Origin: Cruorifilaria tuberocauda
Lineage: Eukaryota; Nematoda; Chromadorea; Rhabditida; Onchocercidae
Reading direction: 5' to 3'
DNA length: 64,000 nucleotides
Assembly: GCA_013365365.1 (NCBI GenBank)
Contig: JABVXU010000018.1
Span: 124,001-188,000 of the forward strand
Shown here: positions 28,431 through 40,864 of the stretch, piece by piece
Numbering within the stretch: the stretch's first letter is position 1
How the letters are laid out: each line of letters begins with the position of its first letter
Notes under the pieces: generated by a model
Seen by the model: the letters and a program-made list of their open reading frames with translations, nothing else
Databases searched by the model: none
What the model was told of the DNA's origin: nothing
Made by a program: the position numbers and the translations under genes

Positions 28431-28483
28431 GAAAATACAAATAATTACAAAAAACAAATCAAGAAGTTGTTTAGAAGTGAGAA

Positions 28484-31400
28484 ATGAGTATAGTTGTGCA
28501 AGGAGAAGCACCTGAGCCTAAAAAATTTCGATCATCTCTACCTACTCAGGTACATTGCTTTGCTTTTATTTCGAAACTCCATGATGACTTTATTTAGTTA
28601 TTAATTGATTATTATATATGGCAATCAATTAACATTAAAACTACAGTCTGAAATGAACACTTAATTAAACTTGTTAACATCTAATTAAAGCATGCAAAAA
28701 ATGAAATTTTACAGGTAATCGTTGAAAAGCCAACCTTCACATATCAGAGCAGTGGTAGTCCTTTGGATGATGCAGCAAACGGAGGTCAATCACCTGCCGG
28801 TCCATCGTCCGCTCGTTCATCTAGCTCTACATCATGTATGAAGGAGGAACGTGATCGGGATGATCTATGCGCAAGTGGTAATAATAGTAATAGCAATAGC
28901 AACAACAGTTTGCTCTATCCAAGGAGTGGCCAAAGTCTCGTTGACGCATTTTCGACTGCAATGATTTTTCAGGCTACTAATGCATACATGAAAGTAAGAT
29001 ATTTTTATTTTATCATACTGTTTGTAAGTAAGTTATAAAATTATAAGTAAACCAAACTAAAGTCATAAATAGAGTTTATCGTATTTTAAAAAATTATAAT
29101 TTATGGTTTTATAGAATGAAAATTTCATTCATGCAATAGCTAACTTTTTTTTAGTAAATGATGTTTTATTGGTTAAACTGATTGATTTTCCTTTTTATTG
29201 TAGCAAATGCAAACAACGAATCAAAAAGGCCGTGGCAAATCAGCTACTCCAAGTGGTAATTACTTTTATGGAAGTTTTTTGTCAATTTAATTTACTTTCT
29301 ATTTTCATTTAGCGTAAAATTAGTTTTCAGCGTGAGATAATTTATTATAATGAATATTTTATATTGGAAAATTCTTTTTCAAAGAAATCTTATATTATTT
29401 AAAACTTTAATTAAGGTTTTTTTTTTTATATCCTTTCATTTCTTTCTCTAAAATTAATCTGATATGTGCAAGAAAACTTTTTCTGATAGTACCACCAGGA
29501 CCACCAATTCCGGGTGCTATAGCAGCGGCATCATCACCGGCAGCAGCACTGTTCAGTGAAGATGATTGGTCATGGCATCGTAATCCGGCTGCAGCAATCC
29601 GGAGTGGTGGTACTAATAAACAAACTCCGGTTTGGAAATTCTTCGTTTATAACAAAGCTGAAAATTTGAGCAGGTAAAATTTTTTTTTGAATGAAAATTT
29701 TTTTTAGCGAACTCTTTTCCATCTAGCTGTTCCTGTTATAGTGATTAAAAATCGTTTTAAGTAGAATTAATTTTTCTAGATGTATTGTGGGTAATTGCAC
29801 GTATGTATTAAAAGGACCGCATACCAGTACACTTGCTTGTCATCTTAAAAAACATCCACCGCAATATGTGGAATATCAAAAACTAAAGGTTGATTCAATT
29901 AACTTTATTTTGTCTTACTACTCTCATAAAAGAATTTTATACCTCGAGATCTCTATTTCATGGTTTGATCATTAAACTACAGAAAAGAGTTTAAATCGAT
30001 GCGAACGGTTGTAGTAAATTGTATAGATTAATTCAATAATTTTCCAAGGTTATATAAGCTCAAAGTTGTTGTATTAGTTCGATAATTTCAGGCTATTTAT
30101 TCACGTGATCGCTTAAATAATATTAGCAGCAATTCTTCTCAGATATCCGTTTCACCGGCTCCCGCATCATCCGGATCCGGTAGCGCTACACAATTGAACA
30201 ACTGTAATAACCGTATGAAAGCAACTGGAAGTAATTGCAACAATGGTAGCGGTAATACTATACGAAGTCGTGCTCATGATAATTGTTCATCAGGAAATTC
30301 ACTCAATTCTGTCAGACATCCTGCCCCCGTATCAAATACTGCCGCTATTTCCGGAAAACAGTCAACTCATAGTGTTAGGTATGTATTTTAAATTGTTTTT
30401 AACAAAATGAAGCATCTTTTTTTCAAATTATCTATTTCATTATAATTGTGTATTTTATGAGAAAGGCCTTTATAAATTATTGTGAATTGTAATATGCTAA
30501 AATTAATATCTCTTTGAAGCAGTATATTGGACGTTCTAAATGCAAGAGCAAGTGTAGCAGCTTTAGCTAGTGGAAATGGTCATTTGTTGCAAAATCCAAT
30601 TGCTGCTATTTTCAATAGTCCGGAAAAAGATAACGGAAATAATGGTGGTGGTACTAGTAATATACGAAATGCATCCGGAAATTCATCATCATCAATTAAA
30701 AACAGTTAGTTCTTCTTTGTTTATAATATTTGTTGTTTTCGATATCAGGTGAAACTCATTGCCTTTCTTGATTAAATTATTCCCACATAAACTGTTTTAT
30801 GAGATAATTTCGATTGAAAAAAACAAAGTTCCTTTTGCACAAAGTGCAAAATATGCAGTCAGTAAACGTCATACAGTCATTTCAGAAATCCAAATGTATT
30901 TCTATAGTTTCATATCTTTTCATCAATGTGATAAAATTTCTATTTTATTTTCAGGTGGTTTCATTTCACTAATTATAATAACAGTAATTACTGTTTTACC
31001 CTTCAGATAGTTCATTAGCAGATGTATTGACTGCAAATCTATTAATGGCTGCAAGCAGTAATGGAACAGGTAATGTAGTAGCAATCGGTCGAAAATGGAA
31101 TCGTGAAGATCGAAAGCAGAAGGAAATGGAAGTTAAATTAGCACTTATGCTTTCTGCTAGCCAACTTCCATTGAACATTATCGAAAATTCATTTTTTCGT
31201 GAATTCATGGAATATGTTCAACCGCGTTTCTCGATGCCACATGATATTAACTATATAGAAGAAGTGATTTTACTTTTCGTTCGGACAGCTTCATTAGAAA
31301 AATTTACTTTTAAGTTATCAACAACTTCGCGTTATTACTTTTAGATAATAGAAAAGCGTATATTTTTTCTTCAAAACATCAATTCTCTATTTTTTCGGCA

Positions 31401-34400
31401 CTCATACTGGCACAAATATTGTTCTTGAAAGATGTTAAATTTTTCCAGTATGTAATTTGTTCTATAAAAAAGTGTAGAACGACACTAACTACTAGTGTTT
31501 TGGTTATAATGATCTTCAATGATAGTATCTTCCTGAGCAGAATGATGATTTCAGATAATCAATGCAGAGCATTCACGAACGGTTATCAATTTAAAAAATC
31601 AGCTAGCTAATGCAAAGAAAGTTGCTGTTATGATCGATGTATTAAAATTGAACACATCAACGTCTTCTGCTCCGCTCTCTGCAACTGTTGATGATAAGGT
31701 ATTCGTTGGACTTCTTTTAAAAAAAGAATTTTAGAGATTCTTGAATTTTATTTCTGAAATTTCAAAAGTAAAAAGTTTTACTTTTTCTTAGATTATTCAG
31801 CGCTAAGTCTATTTATAAATGAGAAAAAAGATGATTGAACTTATTTGAGGAAGAATCAAAAGATTCGACATCTGTTAATTCGGACAGTGGTTTCGAAGTA
31901 TCCGATGAAAATCAGTCTGACACAGAATCACCAAAATCATCTGCCATACGAACGGATGAAATGCGATTGTTAGTTAGACTCTGTATATCCGTCGCCTTCC
32001 ACAGTCCATTAGCACAACGAGTAGAGGTTGCATTGCTTGGTGTTCGGCCGCTTGCTGATCAAGCAAATGTCATAGACGCCGTAAAATCTACAGTTGAACA
32101 GGTTATTCAAGCATTTGATATTAAAATTACTTATGATAAAATTTATTATAATTTAAAGAAGTAATTGAATGATTGTCAAATCTTCAGATTCTCTCAGATT
32201 TTGATGTTACAACGGACAAAGTATCTCGCTATCTCTGTAATGATGTGTGCGAATTAATTGGAATTAACGAAGATGTCTTTCCTCGAATGGTATTTTCGTT
32301 TTTTCTCTTCTACACAATTAAGGATTTAGGACTTTATTTCAAGTCTATAATTTTTAATCAATGAAGGAAATCGTTTCGAATTAAAAAAAAGCTTCTGATG
32401 CTTTCTATTTTTTCCCTGTCTATATTTTTAGTCTTTTTTCACTTTTGTAAACGAAAATTATAATTGATAATTAATTAAATTGACAGTTGGAACCGTACAA
32501 TCAAAAGCTGACACAATCTTTGTTGAATGTAATAGATGCAAATGAAGGAATTGAAGAATTGAAGAAAAGTTTCTATAGCATGATTTTGAATTTCGTCACA
32601 AGACCAAATGCTATGCAATTGCTACAACAAGCTGTCGGTAAATTTTAATTTATAAAAATTTATGTCTATTTCTCTTATAAAATTCAGTATAAATAAAATA
32701 AGCAAGTTTAGGACATCCGGTGTCAATACCTATTGCTGATTCATTTCTTGTTCTTATTGATGCTATTCTTGAACTCAAAGATGCATTCCTCTGTGTTTGT
32801 GCACAAATATCTCTTGAATATCCTGTTGAAACAATTAGTGAATCTCAGTGGTAATTATTACTTTATTTCCGAATTTAGTTTTTGTCTTTGATTCTAGAAG
32901 ATAAAATATTGAGCTAAGCTTTAATAAATGAGAAGGTTTTTGCAACAAATTGATTAAGATATCTTCTATATAACAGAAAAATGACAGTCACATGTGAAGT
33001 GTTACAATTTTTACCCCATCAAAATAACTTGTATATATATATATATATATATGTAAACATATTAAGGGAAGTTCTGGAAAATGTTTCAAGACTGTTACGA
33101 CTCTTTAATACTCATATGAACGTAGTACAGGATGGTGTTTACGCAACAATCGATGGTGTCGTTCCATCACTGATGCAGTTGCAAGTTTCTCTCGAAAAAG
33201 TACTAGCTTGTTATCACTTAGGAAAGTGGTCTGTTAAATAAGAAATAGGAAACATGGAATATGAGATCACATGCGTGATAATGTGAAATATGGCACTCAT
33301 AGGTTATAGTTATCTAAAATTAAAGAATCCTGCTTTAAAATCAAAGGTATTTCTGCGTTAGTCCTTTTACAATGAACTATGCAACCAACAGTATGTTAAA
33401 TTATAAACTAATGAGTAAAGCAAGTGGATTCTTGATAGACTAAAGAACAGAATACGAACAGAAATTTTAATTTTAATTAAATTAGAATCATCAAATTCCA
33501 GGATTTCACTGCCCTTCGGAATTTGGCAACTCAGTTAAAAATAGATTTACAAAAACGTACAGCATCAATATTAGATATTACTGCCCCCGATTTTGATGGA
33601 ACATTCATTCAAGCAACAGCACTGAATCCACATTTAGCTCTGCTGTTAGATGATGAGCAATTAGCGTATGCTAGGAGTGCTATCGAACAAGAGGTATTTT
33701 AAATCATGAAGAATCATTTGTATCAATTCTTCTTAATTTTACTACAATTCGATTTGAAGAAGTAAAAAGAAAGAGAGAGATAACCACAGCACTCGAGGTT
33801 AATCATCAAATTATCTTCTACGAATTTGAAAAAGTTAGGTGAAAAATTAAGATTATAAAGATAGATAAAGCTTATAGCATCTTTTTTTTCGGAAACTACT
33901 CAAAATGCTTTTTAGAGCTAAAAAGAACAGAAGCTTAGTGAGCATTAAGATAAATTACAAGGTTTGAATTTTATCTGTCATGGTTTCTAGCATTTGGAAT
34001 GTTTAAAATTGAAGATTGAAAACTTTGGGTATTAATTTATAGTTAAATGAACGTATGAGATTGGCGGAAGAAGTAGTAGCTCGTCGTACTGCACGACTGA
34101 ATGGTGGCGTTGATGCATTGCTTGCAACAGTAACAGATCGAGCAGCTGCTGCTTCATCATTAGCCGCAACTTCCGGTATGAATAGTAGTAGCGGTAGCGG
34201 TAGCAATAGTGGTTTAAGAAATCGTACCAGGAATATGAACAATATTGGAAATAACGATGCATCACTGTCAAGCCAAAGTACTTCACTCTATCCAGATCTT
34301 CTTCATGCTGCAAATGAACGACGAAAAATGATGAAGGTATTATCAAAGATTATGTAAATTGTTTAAGACAGTTAAATTCCATTAATTTTCTTTTCAAAAT

Positions 34401-35306
34401 CGTTTAAAGTTACCTTAATATAATTTGAATCATTAAAAATACTAAATTATAAAAAACTATAATAAATAGATAAGTTAATGAAAAGAACTGCTAAAATTCG
34501 ACTAGTTAAAAATTCTTTATAAAATAATTATGAACAATTTTATTTTGCATTTCTTGCTAAAATTTGAAATGAGATAGTTTTTTTTTGTGAAGAAATAATT
34601 AATTTAATCGCTATTTTTCGTGAGTTAATGGTTATATCATAAATACTAAATTTACTAAGATTTCAGGAAAGGCAACAAGCTGCTGCTAAAAATCGTTATG
34701 CTGAAGCAATTGTACAATCATATTTCGATGAACTTGCTGTGAGTTTTTTGCATTCTTTCTAAAATACGTAAAATATTTATCAATTTTAATTAAGCAGAAA
34801 AAATTAGCGTATTTGTGATTGTGAAGCTCGATAAAGCTTTGAAGCCTGAAAAATTACTATCAGCAGACAATTCCTTTCTGAAATTAAAATACATATGTGA
34901 ATTTTGAAATCCCAATCACCATGATATTCAACTGGAATTTCAGGCTGGAACCAATCAGACATCGCCATCACCGCTTGCAGTTGCAGCAGGTGCACTCCCG
35001 ATAGCATTAAGCGGTCAAAATTTAGCACCACTACAGTACTGGCAGTTCAATACAGTTAAATATGGACTCTTAGCGGAAATAGCTACCGAATTACTGACAA
35101 TTCCTTCCTCTACGGTTTCACTGGAACGAATTTTCGCAACTTCTGTACCAGACTCATCAAATGGGAATGGTACTGATATAAATAGTGGTAGTAGAAGTTC
35201 TGTTACCTTTGATCCCATCACACTGATTAAAACAATCGATGAACCGGCACGAATGGAACGTGATGCAATGCTTCGCTTCAATCGAGCATTAATACCCAGA
35301 TTTTAA
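28484..35306 (+). CDS. BED zinc finger protein with hAT dimerisation region (18 exons)
   Basis: Exons: 28484-28549, 28715-28993, 29204-29255, 29490-29673, 29780-29888, 30092-30378, 30523-30704, 31007-31263, 31555-31698, 31850-32101, 32188-32289, 32487-32637, 32712-32847, 32977-33199, 33502-33693, 34043-34336, 34667-34738, 34944-35306. All phases match; about 1,114 residues. A BED finger covers about 177-219, with C195, C200, H215 and H219 and the aromatic VWKFF lead-in. BED fingers bind DNA. Ser/Asn/Gly-rich linkers follow. A stretch with ATALNPHLALLL (exon 15) matches the hAT pre-C-terminal block. Residues about 1024-1060 (LAPLQYW to SLERIFATS) match the hAT C-terminal dimerisation region. 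The canonical hAT catalytic blocks are not recognisable. With 17 introns and no inverted repeats this looks like a domesticated transposase acting as a nuclear DNA-binding factor. Least certain: the exon 13/14 junction (a GTGGTA donor) and exon 14. Confidence 0.85.
33031..33052 (+). repeat. (TA)n microsatellite inside a coding exon
   Basis: About eleven TA units lie in exon 14 of the BED/hAT gene. Read through in frame they encode alternating Tyr and Ile. Alternatively 33031-33066 (GTATAT to TTAAG) could be a 36-base intron. Its removal also keeps the frame, joining the Leu codon to GAA GTT CTG. Confidence 0.85.
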
Positions 35307-35311
35307 ATAAA
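35306..35311 (+). terminator. AATAAA overlapping the BED/hAT stop codon
   Basis: The first A of AATAAA is the last base of the TAA stop. If used, cleavage would leave a 3' untranslated region of only some 10 to 30 bases. A later AATAAA near 35,926 is an alternative. Confidence 0.4.
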
Positions 35312-36363
35312 GGTGATCTATTCGTGCATTCTTCGGAGTTTTCATCCTTCTAAACAGAAATATATCTTTAATTTCTCATTGTAAAGGAACTGTAATAGAT
35401 AATTTATTCCAATCCAGAATTTTCAGGTTTCGAATTGATAGGAAGAATTTTAAACATATATACTGATACCGATTAATGCCAAGATTAAAATTAAATATTT
35501 GTAATCGTGGAGTTTTTGCAGTTATCCTTAAACTGATTCTTCCGAAAATTTTTCAAAAAGAAATATTTATTGCATTAATCCAGGATATTTTGATTAATTA
35601 TTTGAGATAACTAGAACTTTTTGAGTCATCTTAAATGTTACAACAGAATATAACTCTTTTTTTTAAATGTAATATGGTTAGTTTAGTTTTGATTTTTATA
35701 TTTACTATTCTAAATAGTAATTTTATCTTGACTGTTTTATGTTTTATCGCATGCTTTATTACTTTTTTTCTTTACTTTTTGAAAACACTTTGTGATACGC
35801 TTGGTACCAAAATGATTTTATTTTCTTTAATTTGTTTTTATTTTTCTTTATTTCTGTAGCCTTTTTTTGTAATTATGCAAGTTTTAAGTTGAAATATAGT
35901 TGAAGCAAAATTAACTTTCGTGAATTCACGGAATAAAATCATTAATGATTGTCTTTATTAGATTTTTTACTATGACGATTAATTTTGCTTTCTTTTAGAT
36001 TCTCTTCACTTTCTGAGAACTTTTGTTGCTTTCATGTTTGAAAATTTTCACATGGCAGTTGCTTGAAATTGTAATTACTAAAATAATTCATCAAGATTTT
36101 AAGGACAGAATTCGTGAATTCGTTGCTTTGCTTGCCGATTATCGTTATTTATGACTTTGCAACTTTTGCAATTTACCCAGTTAAATCTTCTTTAGTTTCC
36201 CGTGGTTATAGTTATAACCGTGCTTTTCCGGATCCCCTCTTCCTTCTACCTCAACAAAAAAAAACAACTGATTTTTTATGCCTGAAATCTATATTAATCT
36301 ATAGCCTTTCATCATGACGAATTATAGAGTAAATATACAGTTGGACTGGATTAATAATTAACA

Positions 36364-36424
36364 AGTAATTAGCTTTAATTACTTACCTTGAAGGAAGTAA
36401 AGCAAGCAATTAAAGCTAATTACT
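36364..36424. repeat. Perfect 17-bp inverted repeat (hairpin)
   Basis: The left arm AGTAATTAGCTTTAATT (36364-36380) is the exact reverse complement of the right arm (36408-36424), with a 27-base loop. A transcript could fold into a 17-bp stem. The length is short for a microRNA precursor but could suit a small structured RNA or a relict mobile-element end. Confidence 0.9.
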
Positions 36425-38594
36425 CTTTTCAGAAACGGTATCTATACTAGTACTACACTGTATAAATTATTTTTCCTCATTATTTTTGATTGCATTAATT
36501 TTATTTGCAACTAATTTTATGGAATTTTTCGTGATACCATTTTTGTTCTTTTTTATTGTTAATCTTGATAATATTATCAGTCTGTCTATTTCAGCTTATA
36601 TTTAAATAGATTTTTAATTTAAATCAAATGGTCAATGTTTTCAAAAAAAGGAAATGGTCAAATTTCGATTATATTTCCTGAACTCTTTAAATATGCTTCT
36701 TATCACATCGTTTCAACATCCAAAAAAAATCCATTTCCTGAAGTTAATCAGATGATTAGTTTTCAAAAAATTTGAAATATAATGGAGAAATTTAATTTGA
36801 AAATTAATCATTAAAATAATCATCAGATGATCAGTGTTTACAAAAAGGAATAGCATCTTTCATGTTCAAATAGTTTAGTTGAAATAATAGCATTTGTCAT
36901 TTGAAATGCTGTACCGTTATTTTATAATTTATAGCATATCTTGCCTTCATTTCCATTTTATAAAATAATGTACGTTGAAATTGGTATTTCATTTTTCAAT
37001 CTTTCTGCTATTCCCAGATTCTCAATTTTTTTCTTTTTGAAAAGTTCCATTTAAGATTTCAAACATTACTTTTTCATTTCTTTTAATCATCGTCATTACA
37101 AATTGATGAAACTTCGTGATGCGCACGGTATTTTATGACTTTTTGTGATTCGTTTCACAAATCATTGATAATTTTAACAATTATTGTTATGGTTGTTATT
37201 GTTGTTTTTATTGTTACTATATTACTATTATTGCCAGCGAGAAGGGAAATTATAGCTTTAATTTTCTTTAAAAAAAACATTCATCTGAATTCTACCGAAT
37301 CAATCCACCGTTCACCATAGCAGCTTCTTAAATGCAAATAATATTATCGTGATGATCATCATAATCATGATTATTGTCAATCATTCAAGTTAAAGTTTTA
37401 GGATTAGATTCATCTTTTTGAGGAAACCCTATAACTGGCATAATGCTTTTGAAAGGAATATAGTGGTCAAATTAGATCTTTCTAACTGTTCTTTTGTGTG
37501 TTTTTTCTTTTCTCTCTCCACTGAATTAATTTTGTTCACCTCAATAGCTCCTAGAACACAGATAATGTTAAATAATAGATTTATTGGTTTTTTTTTGGAT
37601 TTATTGGTGAATAGTAAAATTTTGTTACCGTTGTACAGTATTTTCGTAATTTATATGGAAAGTAATTGATGATTCAGCTGCGTTTTTAGTTATCTTTCAA
37701 GGTTTAAAATAGGCCTTGTTAACCCCATTTCATCTACCCATTTTGGGAGTAATCATTGCTTTTCGAAAATTTCTTTTGATTTATTTATGTATGTGTACAT
37801 ATACATTGATGAAAAAGACATTTCGATCGTTTCTTGTAAGTTCTTTCTTGATTAATTTTTGGAATAAATATCACTTGTTTGATGACGTACGTATCAATAA
37901 TAAGTAAAAATATGCAGAGAAGATTGAGATTATCATTTGGAAATCAAATTTTGAATCAATTACCTCTCGAAATTTTCGAGGAATATTATAAGGGGCAAAT
38001 TCCAATGGATTCATTTAAACTGTTAATTTCAAACCGATAAAATATGTTCTGATGGGAATCTTACAAATAAGTTTACAGGAATGAAAAGAAACAAGATTCG
38101 GTTTTTCATGTTTGATCTTAAAAGCAGGGAATAAAATTTTTCGACCATTAATTATCACAAATGATAATAATGACATTTTTGAGTTTATATTGTAGTATTG
38201 AAATATTTAAAAATTTTCAGAATAGTTGTAACCAAATTCATGACTGCAATGTAATTAACGGCCCTTCATTCTAAATTATGGATTTAATGTGTTTTTGTGA
38301 TATGAAATAGGAAAGTTATACGATGGTTGAAATGTCGTTATCATCATCACTAATTATCGAGCATAATTAACCACATTTTCATTTTGCTTCGCTGTACCGT
38401 TGAGAATCATACAATCAATTATTTATTGGTATGAAAAGTTTGGAATTAATGTGGTCGAAATATGGTTTCTATTAATTACTGCAGAGAATAAAATTTCGTA
38501 GTTATTATAACTACCACTGAAGAAATAGCGAGAAATGGAATAGGAAATGCAGAGGTTTTTGTTTTCTTTTAATTTTCGTTATTGTTCTGGATTA

Positions 38595-38645
38595 GGGCTA
38601 CGGCACGTCCCGGAACTCTAGCCGGAAGGACCGGAAAGCGCCAGA
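38595..38645 (+). promoter_or_regulatory. GC-rich patch with three CCGGAA cores
   Basis: CCGGAA occurs at 38610-38615, 38622-38627 and 38631-38636 on the plus strand. CCGGAA is the known core of ETS-family binding sites. The patch is very GC-rich against an AT-rich background. No transcript start is evident nearby, so a promoter or enhancer role is speculative. Confidence 0.3.
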
Positions 38646-40401
38646 ATTATCAGTGATATTGCTAAAAATACCGCTTTTCTCTTGCACATATTGTTTTACG
38701 CCATATTTTATGATTCTGATCACTTTGTCAATCATAAAGTCCCAATGCTTAGCTTATTTTTAAGTTAACAAGCAGAACATGGAAAATATCTTCATATCAT
38801 AATTAAAATTTTTTTATCGGTTTCTAAATTCTTAATTATTCATCTCTCCGATCTTTTCAACGAGATATGCGCCAACCATTTCGTATCTCAATATAATGAA
38901 TTAATTTAAATTTTGTGGTATTTAATAAATGTTAGAAATTGTTATAACTCTTCCAGCAATGATCACACAACTATTCCATACAACTTTGAATCAGACTTTT
39001 TTGGAAGAGTGGAAAATTTTTTCTTTATGTTCACTATTGCGGTGAAACAGATATTAAAATAAAAGATTTGGACAAATTGATCTATTTGTTCTTTAAAATT
39101 AGCCACAGCCAATATTGTTAAAAGAAGTAGAACTCAAGAATTTCATTAATTTCGAAATTTGCAACAAAGAGACAAAAAAACACAGAAGTGACATTAAACG
39201 ACAAAAAAATTATAAAGACGATCAACAATTAAAAGCAAATAAATTTTTGAAAATTTGCTAAAGTCAAGATAGATGCAGAGATGCAAGGAAGTGGTTTCAG
39301 TTAATTTCTGGAGATTTTTAAAAATTTCCAAGCCAACCAAGCCATCCATACCTTTCGGCGCATATCTTGAACAAAGTGAAATTCGTCATATTTATGCACT
39401 AATTGAAGATTCCAGTGGCAATGACCACTCTATCAAGATAGCTGCAAAATCCTCGAAGAATTGTATTTATAGCTAAGAGAGCACAGAAAAACTGAAAAAC
39501 TATAGACATGCAAGACGATGGAGAAACAGAAGTGCCAGAAAGCAGCCAGAAAGCATTCGACCAATAAAATATGTACATGTTTTCGTCTAGTGGTTCTCCG
39601 ACTTTCCAAAGTCTAGTATTAAAGGAAAATTAAACAGTTTATACAAAGTGAAAATTCATGAAGATCGTGAATCAGAGAAAAATAAAATGAAAATATCTAA
39701 ACTGAATATTGGAGAAAAATAAATAAGAGCAAATATGTACAATGAGCTTATTAATCTAAGAATTAAAAAACTTAAATTTTCATTCATCGAATCGTATTCC
39801 TGAACTGCTCGTTTGTGTTAACTCCATCTTCTTTCTGAGAAAAGAAGCAAACATTAGTGGAAAATAAATTAATTTAGATTTATTTGAACTAAGATATATT
39901 GCACTACGATGTAATATTTGCAATCCCCACAAAGCATTTTTTGGAAATGTTAACTTGACTTCATTAGAAACATAGAAATCATTTATTTAGAAAAAGCTAG
40001 AATCTTCAATTGCTTTATCTCTACCCTGTCGCTATCTTTTCTGAGTTTTTAAGGAATCAATGGGTTAAAAAGCGCACGTTCTAAGAGAGCAATTCAATTT
40101 ATCTGTTCTTCGGAAACAACATTCTGATATGACCAATCGCTCATTTCATCATATTCTTGAAAATTTCCAGCAGTCGATCTCCTGAACATAAAGTGTTACA
40201 TTCTATAAAGAAATGGTAGGAAAGACTACTTATTTTAGGGTAGATGTGTGAATTGATAATAAGAGAAAATTCAAAAAGTGAAAACTGAAATTCAGAGAAA
40301 ACCTTCCCGGGGAATTTTTAGGAAAAGCCTAGAAAGGCTTTAAGAGAATGATGCAATAAGTACAATAAATGGTTTTCGTTAGAATTCAAGTCAATAGTCT
40401 T

Positions 40402-40407
40402 TTTATT
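40402..40407 (-). terminator. Minus-strand AATAAA
   Basis: Read on the minus strand this is AATAAA, 10 bases after the stop codon of the exon-like frame at 40418-40570. It is the first exact AATAAA I found downstream of the P4-ATPase stop, so it could also serve that gene with a 3' untranslated region of about 1.1 kb. An ATTAAA variant occurs earlier. Confidence 0.35.
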
Positions 40408-40417
40408 AAAGCATAAC

Positions 40418-40570
40418 TTAACCACAACACACCGGGATACTATACTTATTCCTCTGCGTTTCGCTCAGTTCAATTCGAGAAGTACAAAGAGATGGTTCAG
40501 AGATCCAAGTCCTAATCTCTATTTCCGACCTATTTGACCTATCTAACAATTTTAAAACTAGATACCTTAG
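40418..40570 (-). other. Possible terminal exon, unassigned
   Basis: On the minus strand an acceptor GCATTATTTTAG precedes 40570. One frame then runs open for 50 codons to TAA (40418-40420), and AATAAA follows within 10 bases. The residues (for example RTWISEPSLCTSRIELSET) look more coding-like than the neighbouring frames. It enters in phase 0. It could be an alternative last exon of the P4-ATPase, reached from a phase-0 GTGAAA inside that gene's last exon, or the end of a separate, possibly broken gene. No family recognised. Confidence 0.3.
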
Positions 40571-40864
40571 CTAAAATAATGCTAATCAAGTTTCAGCATA
40601 AAAATGTAAGAAGCCTTTGCAAAATGATAGGACAACAGTATTCATGATGAACTAATTATAAAACACGCGAAAACATTCTAAAGTACTCAAATTTATATTT
40701 CTCAACTGGAACTCAAATAAGAAAATTTTAGATTCTTAGTACTTCAGTGGAAACGGAAAAAGCTTATCGAGATAACTAAGTTTGAAAAAACCAACAGCCG
40801 AAAGTAAAGGTAACTATGATCCTCTCGATTATTAGCTTTACTACTTATATCTATGGCAAATTAA

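Larger units (their letters stand above)
1..28483. other. Long AT-rich stretch without a demonstrable gene
   Basis: No open frame here shows a recognisable protein domain, and no chain of exons with matching phases could be assembled on either strand. The frames of 60 to 170 codons look like chance products of AT-rich sequence or of microsatellites. What can be seen is homopolymer-rich AT DNA, very frequent TGATAA/TTATCA hexamers, many GA/CT and GT/CA repeats, and several short GC-richer patches that look like isolated exons or promoter elements (listed separately). It could be intergenic, or a large intron or promoter of a gene extending beyond the window. RNA-seq would be needed to tell. 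Confidence 0.6.

Noticed and set aside
31264..31610. Frames extending beyond BED/hAT exon 31007-31263 and before 31555
   Set aside because: The phase-0 donor at 31264 and the TTTCAG acceptor before 31555 give a continuous protein; the extensions hit stops.
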